63,746 nucleotides of DNA from a virus, in IMG/VR virus record IMGVR_UViG_3300027985_000695, positions 1 through 63,746 of that record; one strand, written 5' to 3'. Both the position numbers and the translations under genes were made by a program. The notes under the pieces are model-generated. The model worked only from the letters and a program-made list of their open reading frames with translations. It made no database searches and had not been told where the DNA came from. This document shows, piece by piece, positions 9,571 to 18,672 of this stretch (position 1 is its first letter; every line of letters begins with the position of its first letter).

Positions 9571-10530
9571 ATGGAAAAGCAACTCGCCTCCCTCAAGACG
9601 TTCCTGCTCAACTACGAGACGGAGTTCGCCGTCAATGGCCACTGGGCGCAGGATCATATCGTCGAGATCACGCCGAACTACGACGACGCGGCGCAGTCGA
9701 GCCAGGACAAGCTCAACCTTGAAAACGGCACGAACGCGCCTTACGTCTACGCGCTGGCCGAAGCCCTGGGCCTGGGCTGCGCCGGGCGCACGAAGCAGGC
9801 GCTCGACTCGTGGTGTCTCACGAATACCGGCCACAGCGGCAACGAGGGCGCGCTCACGCTCGTCTACAAGGGCCAGCGCATTCTTGAAGCCGCGGCCATG
9901 TGCGGGTACGACTGTTCGGTCTGGGCGACGAACGTCTACCTTCCGGCCTGCGACGCCATCATCAACGCCGGTAACTGGGGAAGCAAGGGCAACTGGGGCG
10001 CATGGGGGCGCTGCGGTCGCATGATGACATATGCTCTCCTCGGGATGAAGAACTCTCTTGAGTCAGAAGGCGCAGGGTTTGTGAAGCACCTTCAGAATGC
10101 GACGAAGAGCTTCCCGTTCGTCCGCACCGGCGACCTCTGGACTGAGGCGTACAGGAACAACTACTTCCTGTCGTATATGTCGTTCTACTTGACGCCCGCG
10201 CTGCGCGCCGCCATGCTCCACGCGCCACTTGCGCAAGCCCTTGTGGCTCCGCTGACGAAATACTGGGAGTATTGCTCTGAGCGCAACTGGCCGACGTCAT
10301 TCCCGTACAAGAAGCTGTGGGGTCCGCTTGGATGGTTGCAGCAACGCATCTGGTCGGCTGGAAGCGACTTCCACACGCCTGAGACTTCAAACTGGGCCGG
10401 GAGCCTATTCAGGGCTGCCGGGCTGTTCTATGGCCGTATTGACTGGGAAGAGTGGTCCTCCGATTGCGACACGACCGACACCACCATGTTTCGCTACCCT
10501 GATGCTTTCTGGTCGGCAAAGAAATTATAG
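9571..10530 (+). CDS. Putative tail-associated polysaccharide-degrading enzyme (alpha/alpha-toroid-like)
   Basis: A 319-residue protein starting right after the LamG-domain gene. It is helical and rich in Trp and aromatic residues, with Gly/Asn-rich turns such as GNWGSKGNWGAWG and the histidine-containing segments GHSGNEGAL and HWAQDHIV. This pattern resembles alginate-lyase-like or other alpha/alpha-toroid sugar-degrading folds, and the position after glycan-binding tail proteins fits a depolymerase. I cannot name catalytic residues, so the enzyme call is tentative. Confidence 0.4.
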   Translation: MEKQLASLKTFLLNYETEFAVNGHWAQDHIVEITPNYDDAAQSSQDKLNLENGTNAPYVYALAEALGLGCAGRTKQALDSWCLTNTGHSGNEGALTLVYKGQRILEAAAMCGYDCSVWATNVYLPACDAIINAGNWGSKGNWGAWGRCGRMMTYALLGMKNSLESEGAGFVKHLQNATKSFPFVRTGDLWTEAYRNNYFLSYMSFYLTPALRAAMLHAPLAQALVAPLTKYWEYCSERNWPTSFPYKKLWGPLGWLQQRIWSAGSDFHTPETSNWAGSLFRAAGLFYGRIDWEEWSSDCDTTDTTMFRYPDAFWSAKKL

Positions 10531-10676
10531 AAGGCTTGCAATCATCTGTTTCATTTGATATGCGGCCCTCATGACTCCGCTAAAAAACGGACACTGCATG
10601 GATGAGATGCATCGACCCGCATGCGCGGACACCGATAGCGGCTCTGACTGCAACCCGGAATAATAAGGAGAGAGGA

Positions 10677-11687
10677 ATGACAGGCAACGAAGAAATGGAA
10701 GTCAACGAAGAACAGCAGACCGATGACGAGTTCGCAGCTGCCTTTGACGAAGAGCTCGGCGACGATCAGGAGAGTTCCGCGGCCTCCGATGAAACCGGAG
10801 ACACCGCTGGCGACGCTGACGATGCCGGATCGACCGATGAGGAAGACGGCGGGCAAGCTCAGGCAGGCGCTGATTCGACGGAAGAGACTCCACCCGACTA
10901 CAAGGCTCTGTACGAGCAGGAACAGGCCAAGGCCCGTGAATCCGAGCAGCGGTACAACACGCTGCAAGGAAAGTACAACGCCGAGGTCGAACGCGCCAGG
11001 CAGCAGCAGCAGTCGGGACAGACGCAGCAGCAGCAGCAACCCCAGGAGCCGCAGCGCCCGAGCGACGACGGGTACGACGAAGCGGAGAAGGCGGAACTCG
11101 CCGACTTCCGCAAGAAGAACCCCGAACTTGCGAAGGCCACGATTGACGGCCCGAAGAGCGAGACATTCAGAAAAATCCTGCTTAATCGCGGGGCCGAGGA
11201 TGTCGCGTACTACCATGACCTCATGCCTGCGCCTCAAGAGCAAGGCCCGGTGGAAGACACCGCCCTGCGCGAAGAGTTCGTCAAGCGCGAGATCAGCCGT
11301 CACGAATCCGAGATCGCATCAACGCACCCCGACTGGAAGGAGACGCTTTTCGAGGCCGAACCTCTCGCTCAGGGGCAGCGCACCGTCAAGAAGGAAATAT
11401 TCGACTGGATCAACAGGCTTCCGTTCATCATGGGCCGCGATGCGCTTTACGTGCTGAAAAAGGGCAACAGCAATCAGGTGTCGAACCTGCTGCAAGCCTA
11501 CAAGGATTTCAAAGCGCAGCGCGACGATCCCACGAAGGGCGGAGGCCAGGAACAACAGTCGGCAAGCACGGAAGAGGAAGATGCCGCCGCGCCCGTCAAG
11601 GGCAGATCGCCCGGCATCCCCACTCAGGGGATAGCCGCCGATGACTTCGACGGCGCCTTCGAGGCAGCTACCCGTCCTCGCCGATAA
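10677..11687 (+). CDS. Capsid scaffolding protein candidate
   Basis: A 336-residue protein. I chose ATG 10677 because it follows AAGGAGAG; the frame extends upstream to 10602 without a ribosome site. The first 75 residues are strongly acidic (Glu/Asp-rich), followed by a coiled-coil region at about residues 80-140 with Gln runs and then a helical C-terminal part. Composition and position 15 bases before the major capsid gene match scaffolding proteins of N4-gp56-type phages. It is not similar to a capsid protease. Confidence 0.75.
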   Translation: MTGNEEMEVNEEQQTDDEFAAAFDEELGDDQESSAASDETGDTAGDADDAGSTDEEDGGQAQAGADSTEETPPDYKALYEQEQAKARESEQRYNTLQGKYNAEVERARQQQQSGQTQQQQQPQEPQRPSDDGYDEAEKAELADFRKKNPELAKATIDGPKSETFRKILLNRGAEDVAYYHDLMPAPQEQGPVEDTALREEFVKREISRHESEIASTHPDWKETLFEAEPLAQGQRTVKKEIFDWINRLPFIMGRDALYVLKKGNSNQVSNLLQAYKDFKAQRDDPTKGGGQEQQSASTEEEDAAAPVKGRSPGIPTQGIAADDFDGAFEAATRPRR

Positions 11688-11702
11688 TAGGAAGAACTCA
11701 TC

Positions 11703-12704
11703 ATGGCCAACACGACCTTCGGAGACATCTCTCCCCGTACCGCCGCCTACGTCGTCAAGGACTTGCTGGAACGCGCCCTGCCCGACCTCATCATCGAGCA
11801 GTTCGGTCAGAACAAGCCGCTCCCGGCCCGCAGCACCAAGACCCTGACCTTCAGAAAGTTCAACCCCCTGGACACCACGCCGCAGGCGCTGGTCGAAGGC
11901 GTCACCCCCTCGGCCAAGAAGATGACCGTCACCGACGTGTCTCTTACCCTCGTCCAGTACGGCGACCGGATCACCGTCACCGACGTCATTCAGGACACCC
12001 ACGAAGACCCCGTTCTTCAGGAAGGCACCGAGATCATCTCCGAGCAGGCCGCTCAGATGATTGAGCGTGTCCGGTACGGCGTCATTCGCGCCGGCACCAA
12101 CGTCGCCTACGCGAACGGCACCACCCGTACCGCCGTCAACACCCCCATCACCCTGAATCTTCAGCGCAAGATCACACGCGCCCTGAAGAACCAGAATACC
12201 AAGCGCGTGACCCGCGCCATCGCGCCGACCCCGAAGTTCAACACCCGCCCCGTGGCACCTGCGTTCATCTGCATGTGCCACCCGAACTGCGAGGCCGACA
12301 TCCGTGGCCTGGCCGGGTTCACCCCCGTCGAGGAATACGGCAGCGGCATGACCCCCTACGCCTCCGAGTTGGGCAAGGTCGAGGACGTTCGCTACGTCAC
12401 CTCGACCATGTTCGTGCCCTTCGAGGACGGCGGCGGCGCTTATGCCGGGTCCGGCACCAGCATGCTGACCACCAGCGGCACCAGCGCCGACGTTTACCCG
12501 ATGATCTTCACCGGCGCCAACGCCTACGCCTGCGTGGCCCTGCGCGGCAAATTCGCCATCACCCCGATGGTCGTCAACGCCAAGCCGTCCGACTCCGACC
12601 CGCTTGCCCAACGCAACCATGTCGGCTGGAAGACCATGCAGGGCGCCATCATCCTGTACGACCTCTACATGTGCCGCGCTGAAGTCGCCGTCACCGCCCT
12701 GTAG
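11703..12704 (+). CDS. Major capsid protein, N4-gp56 family
   Basis: A 333-residue protein with the hallmark start of the N4-gp56 family: a TTFGDISPRTAAYVVKDLL segment, the GQNKPLPARSTKTLTFRKF segment and the ITVTDVIQDTHEDP helix region at about residues 95-110. It forms the icosahedral shell with an HK97-type fold in known family members. It sits directly after the acidic scaffold gene and is followed by small head genes. Codon use is strongly biased to C and G in third positions, as expected for the most highly expressed virion gene. Confidence 0.92.
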   Translation: MANTTFGDISPRTAAYVVKDLLERALPDLIIEQFGQNKPLPARSTKTLTFRKFNPLDTTPQALVEGVTPSAKKMTVTDVSLTLVQYGDRITVTDVIQDTHEDPVLQEGTEIISEQAAQMIERVRYGVIRAGTNVAYANGTTRTAVNTPITLNLQRKITRALKNQNTKRVTRAIAPTPKFNTRPVAPAFICMCHPNCEADIRGLAGFTPVEEYGSGMTPYASELGKVEDVRYVTSTMFVPFEDGGGAYAGSGTSMLTTSGTSADVYPMIFTGANAYACVALRGKFAITPMVVNAKPSDSDPLAQRNHVGWKTMQGAIILYDLYMCRAEVAVTAL

Positions 12705-12740
12705 GTCGAGCGACCGGCAAACCACAAGGAGGTATAGGAC

Positions 12741-12947
12741 ATGATCAGACTGGATAAGGCGGCTGACGCCTTCAACACCATCGCCGACAGCACCGTGCGC
12801 AACGCGCTGTTCAAGTACCATGAGGCCGTCAAGGATCACTTGAACAACCACGTTCATCATGCGAGCGGCAACGCTGGCTACACTTCCGTAGCCAAGAATG
12901 AAACCGCCGGAACCGACACCGGCGACGACTACCCCTTCCCCGCTTAA
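12741..12947 (+). CDS. Small head-module protein
   Basis: A 68-residue protein with AAGGAGG upstream of ATG 12741. The first 35 residues are a likely helix (LDKAADAFNTIADSTVRNAL) and the middle is His-rich (HLNNHVHHASG). It comes directly after the capsid gene, so a decoration, vertex or capsid-stability role is possible. No family recognised. Confidence 0.55.
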   Translation: MIRLDKAADAFNTIADSTVRNALFKYHEAVKDHLNNHVHHASGNAGYTSVAKNETAGTDTGDDYPFPA

Positions 12948-12951
12948 CCAC

Positions 12952-12980
12952 ATGGGGCCGCGTGACGAGCGCGGCCCCAT
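12952..12980 (+). other. Strong hairpin after the capsid genes
   Basis: An 11-bp perfect stem (ATGGGGCCGCG with CGCGGCCCCAT, 7-base loop). An A run, not a T run, follows on the + strand, so this is not a standard terminator. It may protect the 3' end of the capsid mRNA or mark an RNA-processing site that sets capsid protein levels. Confidence 0.6.
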
Positions 12981-13000
12981 AAAAAAAAGAGAGACGCAAG

Positions 13001-13309
13001 ATGGCAAAGACTCTTGAGGAAGCGTATAACGAAGCCGACGGCAAAGACGGCAAGATTGACAAGAAGCTGAAGAATCTCGGCTTTTGCGGGCGCCGCGCCG
13101 ACATCACAATCTTCAACGGCCCCGGAGAGAACGGCAAAGACGATGTGCAGTTGCAGATCGTCCCGCTCGCCATCAACGTGAAGCGCGAGCAGCGCGTGTC
13201 CGTCCCCGAGGAGTTCCTTGAAGTCCTCAACAATGCCCGCGAGATGGTGTATGACCCGAAGACCGGTATCGGCTCCGAAGTCATGCGCTTCCCGTATGTC
13301 AGGCATTAA
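13001..13309 (+). CDS. Small head-module protein
   Basis: A 102-residue protein following the hairpin, with GAGAGACGCAAG just upstream of ATG 13001. It is charged with a beta-like middle (DVQLQIVPLAINVKREQRVS). It lies between capsid and connector genes, where a head-completion or decoration protein is expected. No named family recognised. Confidence 0.55.
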   Translation: MAKTLEEAYNEADGKDGKIDKKLKNLGFCGRRADITIFNGPGENGKDDVQLQIVPLAINVKREQRVSVPEEFLEVLNNAREMVYDPKTGIGSEVMRFPYVRH

Positions 13310-13324
13310 ACACGGAGAACGTCA

Positions 13325-14008
13325 ATGACCCTGCTTGCATCGACGCTTACAGACTACGCAGCGCACATCCTGCATGACGACGACCACGACAGATTCTCTG
13401 TCGCGAGGTTGCTGTCGTACCTCAACGCTGCGCAGCGTCAGTTGATGAGCGTAAGGCCCGAGGCCAACGCGGTCTATTCAGTCCTTACGTTGCAGCAGGG
13501 TATATTGCAGCAGATACCGTCTGCGCTCAACCCGCTGAGACTGCTTACCATCACGCGCAACATGGGCGCAGACGGCGCTACCCCTGGCAAGGCTGCCGCT
13601 GCGACTGACCGAAGTTCTCTCGACTCGCTGCTTATCTCATGGGATACCGGGGAGACTGTCACGGAGATTGAAAGCTACGTCTATGACGAGCGCACTCCGG
13701 TTAACTTCTTCGTGTATAAGCCGCCCGATGGCGTCAACGTAGTGACCGTCGAGGCGCTGGTGTCGGTGATGCCTGACGACATTACCGATGTTTCAGAAAG
13801 CCTTGTCTTCCTCGACACGTATTTCAGCCCGCTCATTCACTGGATGCTATACTGCGCATACACGATGGAACTTGACGACTCGGCGTCATACAGCAAGGCG
13901 CTGCATCACTATCAGTGTTTCGCCCTTGAACTTGGGCAAGACCTGTCGGCTGCGACTCTTGTCAACCCGAACCTGTTTGAGTTCTACATGACTCGCAATA
14001 CGGGGTAG
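13325..14008 (+). CDS. Head-tail connector/adaptor protein
   Basis: A 227-residue protein. The start (LTDYAAHILHDDDHDRFSVARLLSYLNAAQRQL) matches adaptor proteins of short-tailed phages that open with a helix pair and RWxxxxLLxYLNxAQR-type pattern. The C-terminus has a helical hairpin (FSPLIHWMLYCAYTMELDDSA) also typical of these adaptors. It lies between head genes and tail genes and overlaps none. The ring-forming role is inferred from family resemblance and position. Confidence 0.65.
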   Translation: MTLLASTLTDYAAHILHDDDHDRFSVARLLSYLNAAQRQLMSVRPEANAVYSVLTLQQGILQQIPSALNPLRLLTITRNMGADGATPGKAAAATDRSSLDSLLISWDTGETVTEIESYVYDERTPVNFFVYKPPDGVNVVTVEALVSVMPDDITDVSESLVFLDTYFSPLIHWMLYCAYTMELDDSASYSKALHHYQCFALELGQDLSAATLVNPNLFEFYMTRNTG

Positions 14009-14011
14009 AGC

Positions 14012-14674
14012 ATGACAAAGGAATGGAGCGACTTTGTAAACTTGGTGCAGGTGAGCGTCCCCGGATGCCCGCCTGCATCTGTTCGTGACGCCATCAAGCG
14101 TTCCGTAAACGAGCTGTGCATGCGAAGCGCGCTATGGCAGGAGAGGCTCCCTGTGGCCTCGTTGTTCGCAGACATCGATGAGGTGCCGCTCACCCCTACG
14201 TCAGATGCTCGCGTTTCCGGCATCCTATCTGCCAAGTACGGCAACGCGCCGCTTACGCATGCCGGCCCTTCACGACTCGACGAAATCTTTCCCGAGTGGG
14301 AGAACACCACGCAGGGGCCGCCGTCTTTCTGCTACCTTTACGACTACGACGGCTATCAGGTGATGAAAATCGTCCCGACGCCAGAAGAAGACGAGGATGA
14401 CTGCATCAACATCAGGGTTTCGTTGAAGCCCAAAAGTGATGCCGAGTCCATCCCCGACTTCTTCTATGACGACTGGCGAGATGTCATCGCCGCAGGAGCG
14501 CTTGCTGAATTGTGTGCAATCCCTGAGAAGACATGGACGTCGGACAAACTTGTCGAATACTATGCCAGCAAGTTTAGGGCCGGCATCGCTCGCGCAGGAG
14601 CCGTTGACGTCTTAAACGGCGCAAGGCGCTCAACCTACGTCAAACCAGTGGAGTTCGGACAAAATGGGTATTAA
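14012..14674 (+). CDS. Second connector/adaptor protein
   Basis: A 220-residue protein starting three bases after the previous stop. Its first part (WSDFVNLVQVSVPGCPPASVRDAIKRS) is the helix-rich pattern of phage head-tail adaptors, and the C-terminal half has FFYDDWRDVIAAGALAELCAI followed by a long helix. Two adaptors in a row is the usual arrangement in short-tailed phages. The stop overlaps the next gene by 11 bases. Confidence 0.6.
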   Translation: MTKEWSDFVNLVQVSVPGCPPASVRDAIKRSVNELCMRSALWQERLPVASLFADIDEVPLTPTSDARVSGILSAKYGNAPLTHAGPSRLDEIFPEWENTTQGPPSFCYLYDYDGYQVMKIVPTPEEDEDDCINIRVSLKPKSDAESIPDFFYDDWRDVIAAGALAELCAIPEKTWTSDKLVEYYASKFRAGIARAGAVDVLNGARRSTYVKPVEFGQNGY

Positions 14675-15530
14675 GATTGCCGACCTCGCCGGGACCGTAC
14701 TGGCCCTCGGCATCACCGACTCGGACGTGGAGGCGCAGGTTGCATCGACTGCATTGTTCCCTGCGCTCTCTGCTGGCGACTACTTCTACGCCACCATTGA
14801 GGACTCTTCAGGCAACAAGGAGATCGTGAAAGTCACCGGCCTGACCGGGGACGTTTATGACATCGTTCGCGCTCAAGCAGGCACGACGGCGCGCGCCTTC
14901 GACGCAGGCAGTGTGTTTCAACTGCGCGTATCCGCCGTCGCGCTTGAGACGTGGATGAGCGAGTTTGAAACCGAATTCAACGATGCTCTTTCCGACATGC
15001 AGGACGACATCGACGCGCTCAAGATCGCACCTGCCGGAACGCCGTACATGCACCTGTCCGAAATCCTGCCGACAGGCTTCCTGTGGATGGATGGAGCGGC
15101 GTACAGCCGCACGACCTACGCTGCGCTGTATGCGGCCATCGGTACGCGGTATGGGGCCGGCGACGGACTCACCACCTTCAACGTCCCCGATGTGCGAGGC
15201 CTCTTCCCTCGCTTCTGGGATAACGGGGCAGGCATCGACCTCGACAGTGCGACCAGAACTGACCGCGGCGACGGAACAGGCGGCGACGTGCCGGGTTCAA
15301 AGCAGGACTGGGCCATCGTCGATCACCGCCACATCATCTACTACAGCGTCGAGGGACTGAGCCAAGGCGGCGCGAACTGCATGGACTGGATCGAACTTAC
15401 GGCGACAGGCCATGTCACCGGCTATTCGCAGTACATGAGCCAAGGCTCGTCAGGCGTTAGCGCCGACAACATCTCGTCGAACGAAGTCCATCCTGCGAAC
15501 ATGTACTTCGCCGGTATCATTAAATATTAG
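14664..15530 (+). CDS. Tail collar domain fibre protein
   Basis: A 288-residue protein. Residues about 125-200 are a phage tail-collar domain: PTGFLWMDGAAYSRTTYAAL, then YGAGDGLTTFNVPDVRGLFPRF. These LPTGFLxxDG and TFNVPDxRGxFxR patterns are diagnostic. The N-terminal 100 residues are beta-rich and may attach it to the tail. The C-terminal part (DHRH, then HPANMYFAGIIKY) is the usual fibre tip end. It is followed by a fibre-assembly-like gene, a common pairing. Confidence 0.85.
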   Translation: MGIKIADLAGTVLALGITDSDVEAQVASTALFPALSAGDYFYATIEDSSGNKEIVKVTGLTGDVYDIVRAQAGTTARAFDAGSVFQLRVSAVALETWMSEFETEFNDALSDMQDDIDALKIAPAGTPYMHLSEILPTGFLWMDGAAYSRTTYAALYAAIGTRYGAGDGLTTFNVPDVRGLFPRFWDNGAGIDLDSATRTDRGDGTGGDVPGSKQDWAIVDHRHIIYYSVEGLSQGGANCMDWIELTATGHVTGYSQYMSQGSSGVSADNISSNEVHPANMYFAGIIKY

Positions 15531-15538
15531 GAGAGGCC

Positions 15539-16249
15539 ATGCAGCTTTATACCTACCATAAGGTGACTGGCGAATTCCTCGGCGCCCTTGAGGCGAACAT
15601 CGATCCTCTTGAGTCGCAGCGCGCCGGTGGCCCCGTGTACGTGACGACTGTCCCGCACACCACCACCGAACGCCCCCCTGTGGCCGAGCAGGGGAAGGTG
15701 CGCGTCTTCAAGTCAGGGTCATGGTCGCTCGTCGAAGACCACAGGGGGAAGAAGGCTTACGCGACGGCGAACGGCGCCTTGCTTGTCGTCAGCGCGCTCG
15801 GGCCGCTTTCTGAAGCGTACACCTTCAAGGAGTACCCCGGAGACGGGTACTACTGGGACGGCGAGAACTGGACCCCCGACATCGCCAAGCTGGCCACGGC
15901 CGCGATGGCTGATGTCGACCTTACCGCCGAGGCGCTGCGACAGAGGGTGCTGACGCAGGGGTCCGGCCAGGCTCTCGCCTACAAGAAGAAGGAAGAGGAA
16001 GCGCTTGCATGCCTGTCCGACAGCAGTCCGTCCGAGGAAGACTATCCGTTCCTCGCCGCTGAAGTCGGCGTTACCGCCGACACCCTTCTCGACGTTGCGC
16101 AGACGGTTGTGGACGCTGCGAATGCGTGGTATGCCGTAGGCGTCGAACTTGAGCGGCTTCGCCTCACCGCGAAGAAGCGCCTCGCCAGCGCGACGACTGC
16201 CGGCGAGATCGCGTCCATAGTCAACGGGATAGAGTGGCCCGAGGTCTAA
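15539..16249 (+). CDS. Tail fibre assembly-like protein
   Basis: A 236-residue protein with GGAG before ATG 15539. Residues about 85-120 contain FKEYPGDGYYWDGENWTPD, the W-rich pattern of tail-fibre assembly/DUF4376-type proteins, and the C-terminal 90 residues form a helical region (AYKKKEEEALACL, then AANAWYAVGVELERLRLTAKK). Such proteins help the neighbouring fibre fold or form its base. Role inferred from this pattern and from the adjacent collar-domain fibre gene. Confidence 0.6.
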   Translation: MQLYTYHKVTGEFLGALEANIDPLESQRAGGPVYVTTVPHTTTERPPVAEQGKVRVFKSGSWSLVEDHRGKKAYATANGALLVVSALGPLSEAYTFKEYPGDGYYWDGENWTPDIAKLATAAMADVDLTAEALRQRVLTQGSGQALAYKKKEEEALACLSDSSPSEEDYPFLAAEVGVTADTLLDVAQTVVDAANAWYAVGVELERLRLTAKKRLASATTAGEIASIVNGIEWPEV

Positions 16250-16283
16250 GACCTCTTTATACTATAACAGATTGGAGGAAGCC

Positions 16284-16775
16284 ATGTCTCGTATCATCTT
16301 CTACGACTTCATCAACCATGCCCCGCTTGCGAAACTGCTCGGACACCTGAGCAACGTCACCTTCGGAGCGGCCGGTCTTGCCATCAAGGCCTCTTCAAGT
16401 GCCGATGCCAAGACGGCGAACGCCGTCGCCCAGAGCATCAATGGCAAGATCAACGCGCTGGCCGCGATTGCGACCATCGACCTGTCTGACCTGTGCTCCG
16501 ACGAGGACGCGCTGGCCGACGGCGAGGGCATCCTCATCTGCCTCTTCTCCGATGCCAGCGATACCGTCAGCGCCGTCATCAGCGACCCGACGACCTCGTA
16601 CTCGTCCATCGCCGTTCCGGCCTTCGACGAGACCGACAAGGCTCCCTTCGGAGTCATGAAGGTCGTCAACAACTCCGGGTCGGCGTTCACCCTCGGCACC
16701 ACCGCCCTGGACACCACGGACGTCACCGTCACCTACACGGACGTTTCGCACCTGATCCCCGGCGACACGTTCTAA
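16284..16775 (+). CDS. Beta-rich virion protein, unknown
   Basis: A 163-residue protein; I chose ATG 16284 because GGAGG lies five bases upstream. It is rich in Ala, Ser, Asp and Thr, with a C-terminal beta-like part (DTTDVTVTYTDVSHLIPGD). Style and size suggest a decoration or tail-tube component, but no family is recognised. A strong hairpin follows immediately. Confidence 0.55.
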   Translation: MSRIIFYDFINHAPLAKLLGHLSNVTFGAAGLAIKASSSADAKTANAVAQSINGKINALAAIATIDLSDLCSDEDALADGEGILICLFSDASDTVSAVISDPTTSYSSIAVPAFDETDKAPFGVMKVVNNSGSAFTLGTTALDTTDVTVTYTDVSHLIPGDTF

Positions 16776-16782
16776 AGCGGGA

Positions 16783-16805
16783 GGGCCGGGGAAACCCGGC
16801 CCTTT
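16783..16805 (+). terminator. GAAA-capped hairpin, partial terminator
   Basis: GGGCCGGG and CCCGGCCC form an 8-bp stem closed by a GAAA tetraloop and followed by TTTC. The short T run suggests partial termination or 3'-end protection inside the late transcript, between the beta-rich protein and the nozzle gene. Confidence 0.6.
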
Positions 16806-16822
16806 CAGCATGAGGCGACGGC

Positions 16823-18670
16823 ATGGCCCTGTACCTGAATGTAAGAGGATTCGGCGGCGAAGAGCCGCGCACATCGTCGCGCCTGATCGCGGACAACGCC
16901 GCGCAGCTTGCAGAGAATTCCAAGCTGCTTTCAGGCGAGATTCGTCCTTTCTACGACCCACGCACGGTGAACACGCCGTACAAGACCGACGCGCTTCAAA
17001 GCATATTTCTCTACAAAGACGCCTACTGGTGTCACTGGGAAGAAGACGTCTGCGTTCAGCGCGGCCCAGTTGCCGGCGACACGAAAGAGCGCACCTACAT
17101 CACCGGCCTCGACGTGCCCCGCGTCTTCAACTCCGATGGAGTCGCATCAGGTGGTTCTTCCGACTACCCGGCGCTCACGTACCCTCTCGGCGTCCCGGCG
17201 CCTGACAATTCAGGTTCAACATTCACCGCCACCGACACAGGGACAGGAGGATCTGGAGCAGACCGCGATGTCGTGTACTGCTACACCTACGTAACAGCGT
17301 GGGGAGAGGAAGGACCGATATCCGAAACGTCGAACGCCGTGACGTGCATGAACGGTGAGCAGGTTGACCTGACGAACATCACGCCATGTCCGTCAGGGCG
17401 CAACCTCGACAAAATTCGCATCTACCGCTCGCTCTCTGGTTACTCGTCCGACTACTGGGCGCGAGTGGCGGAAGTGGCGGGTACAACGACATCGTATTCC
17501 GACACGGTCCTCGACGACATGCTCGGCGCAGAGCTCACGTCTCTCACATGGCTTGCGCCTGACGAGGACTTGCACGGCATCTGCGCGCACCCAGGAGGAT
17601 TCCTCGTCGGCTTCTTCGACAACACGATCTCGTGCTCGGTGCCGTACTTCCCCCATGCTTGGCCTGTGGCGAACCAGTACACGATCCCATACGACATCAT
17701 GGGCATCGGCGTGTACGAGGACAAGATCGTCGTCGCAACGACTGCGTTCCCATACGTCTTTTCAGGCTCTTCACCGAGCGCTCTTCGCGGCGACAGGATA
17801 CCGTCGCGGCAACCGTGCCTCTCAAGGCGCGGCGTCGTATCTGGCGAGCTTGGCGTCCTGTGGCCTTCTCCTGACGGCATATACGGCGTTGGGCCACAGG
17901 GGACCGGCCTCATTACGAGCGACATCCTGACCAAGAACGAGTGGAACAAGTTCAACCCGCAGACCATTCACGCCGCCGTCGCCGACAACAAGTACATCGC
18001 CTTCTACAAGACGAGCGTCGATGGCGGCGTAATCAGCGGGCGCGGCTTCTCGGTTGACCTTGCGGAGCCTACGGCGAAGTTCATCGAATTCGACTTTTAC
18101 GCGCATGCCCTGTACGCCGATCCGTACACCGACAACCTCTACATGGCCATGCGCAACGAGGACGAGGACGGGAACTACATTCAGAAGTGGGAGGGCGGCA
18201 GCACCCGCAAGCAGTTCACATGGCGCAGCAAAACTTTCGGATGCGTCCCGACCAACCCCGCAGCGGCGCAGGTCATTGCCGACTTTACTCCGAGCGAGGC
18301 TGAATTTACGCAGGCTGAACTCGACGACTTTGAGGCTGCGCGTGACATCATCATTGCTGACAACGAGGACTTGATCACGTATGACCAGACTCGTGGTTAC
18401 ATGAGCGGCCAAATGTTTGGAGAGTACGTTTTTTCCGGTTCTGCAATCAAAGAGGCCGGCGACATTTTTTCAGACACGACGTACTTGAACTTCAAGCTGA
18501 TCGCAGACGGAATCGTTGTTTTCCAAAAGGCGATCAGCGACTGCGAGCCTTTCAGGATTCCGTCGAACTTCCTTGCAAGGGAACTCGCGTTTGAATTGGA
18601 AGGCAACGCTTTCATCAAGAACGTCAGCGTGGCGTCAAGCGTTACGACAATATATCAAGCGGGGTACTAG
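16823..18670 (+). CDS. Tail nozzle/tubular protein B-like
   Basis: A 615-residue beta-propeller-like protein. Features shared with nozzle proteins of short-tailed phages are the N-terminal FGGEEPRTSSRLIADNAAQLAENS region, the YTYVTAWGEEGPIS strand pair near residue 155, several short blade repeats in the middle, and a beta-rich end. It would close the tail tube distal to the adaptors. Context fits: it precedes the internal virion protein genes. Confidence 0.7.
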   Translation: MALYLNVRGFGGEEPRTSSRLIADNAAQLAENSKLLSGEIRPFYDPRTVNTPYKTDALQSIFLYKDAYWCHWEEDVCVQRGPVAGDTKERTYITGLDVPRVFNSDGVASGGSSDYPALTYPLGVPAPDNSGSTFTATDTGTGGSGADRDVVYCYTYVTAWGEEGPISETSNAVTCMNGEQVDLTNITPCPSGRNLDKIRIYRSLSGYSSDYWARVAEVAGTTTSYSDTVLDDMLGAELTSLTWLAPDEDLHGICAHPGGFLVGFFDNTISCSVPYFPHAWPVANQYTIPYDIMGIGVYEDKIVVATTAFPYVFSGSSPSALRGDRIPSRQPCLSRRGVVSGELGVLWPSPDGIYGVGPQGTGLITSDILTKNEWNKFNPQTIHAAVADNKYIAFYKTSVDGGVISGRGFSVDLAEPTAKFIEFDFYAHALYADPYTDNLYMAMRNEDEDGNYIQKWEGGSTRKQFTWRSKTFGCVPTNPAAAQVIADFTPSEAEFTQAELDDFEAARDIIIADNEDLITYDQTRGYMSGQMFGEYVFSGSAIKEAGDIFSDTTYLNFKLIADGIVVFQKAISDCEPFRIPSNFLARELAFELEGNAFIKNVSVASSVTTIYQAGY

Positions 18671-18672
18671 AC

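Noticed and set aside
11319-13007. Long open frame (562 codons) on the - strand opposite the capsid gene
   Set aside because: It is a shadow created by the strong G/C third-position bias of the scaffold and capsid genes; no ribosome site and Gly/Val/Asp-rich product.
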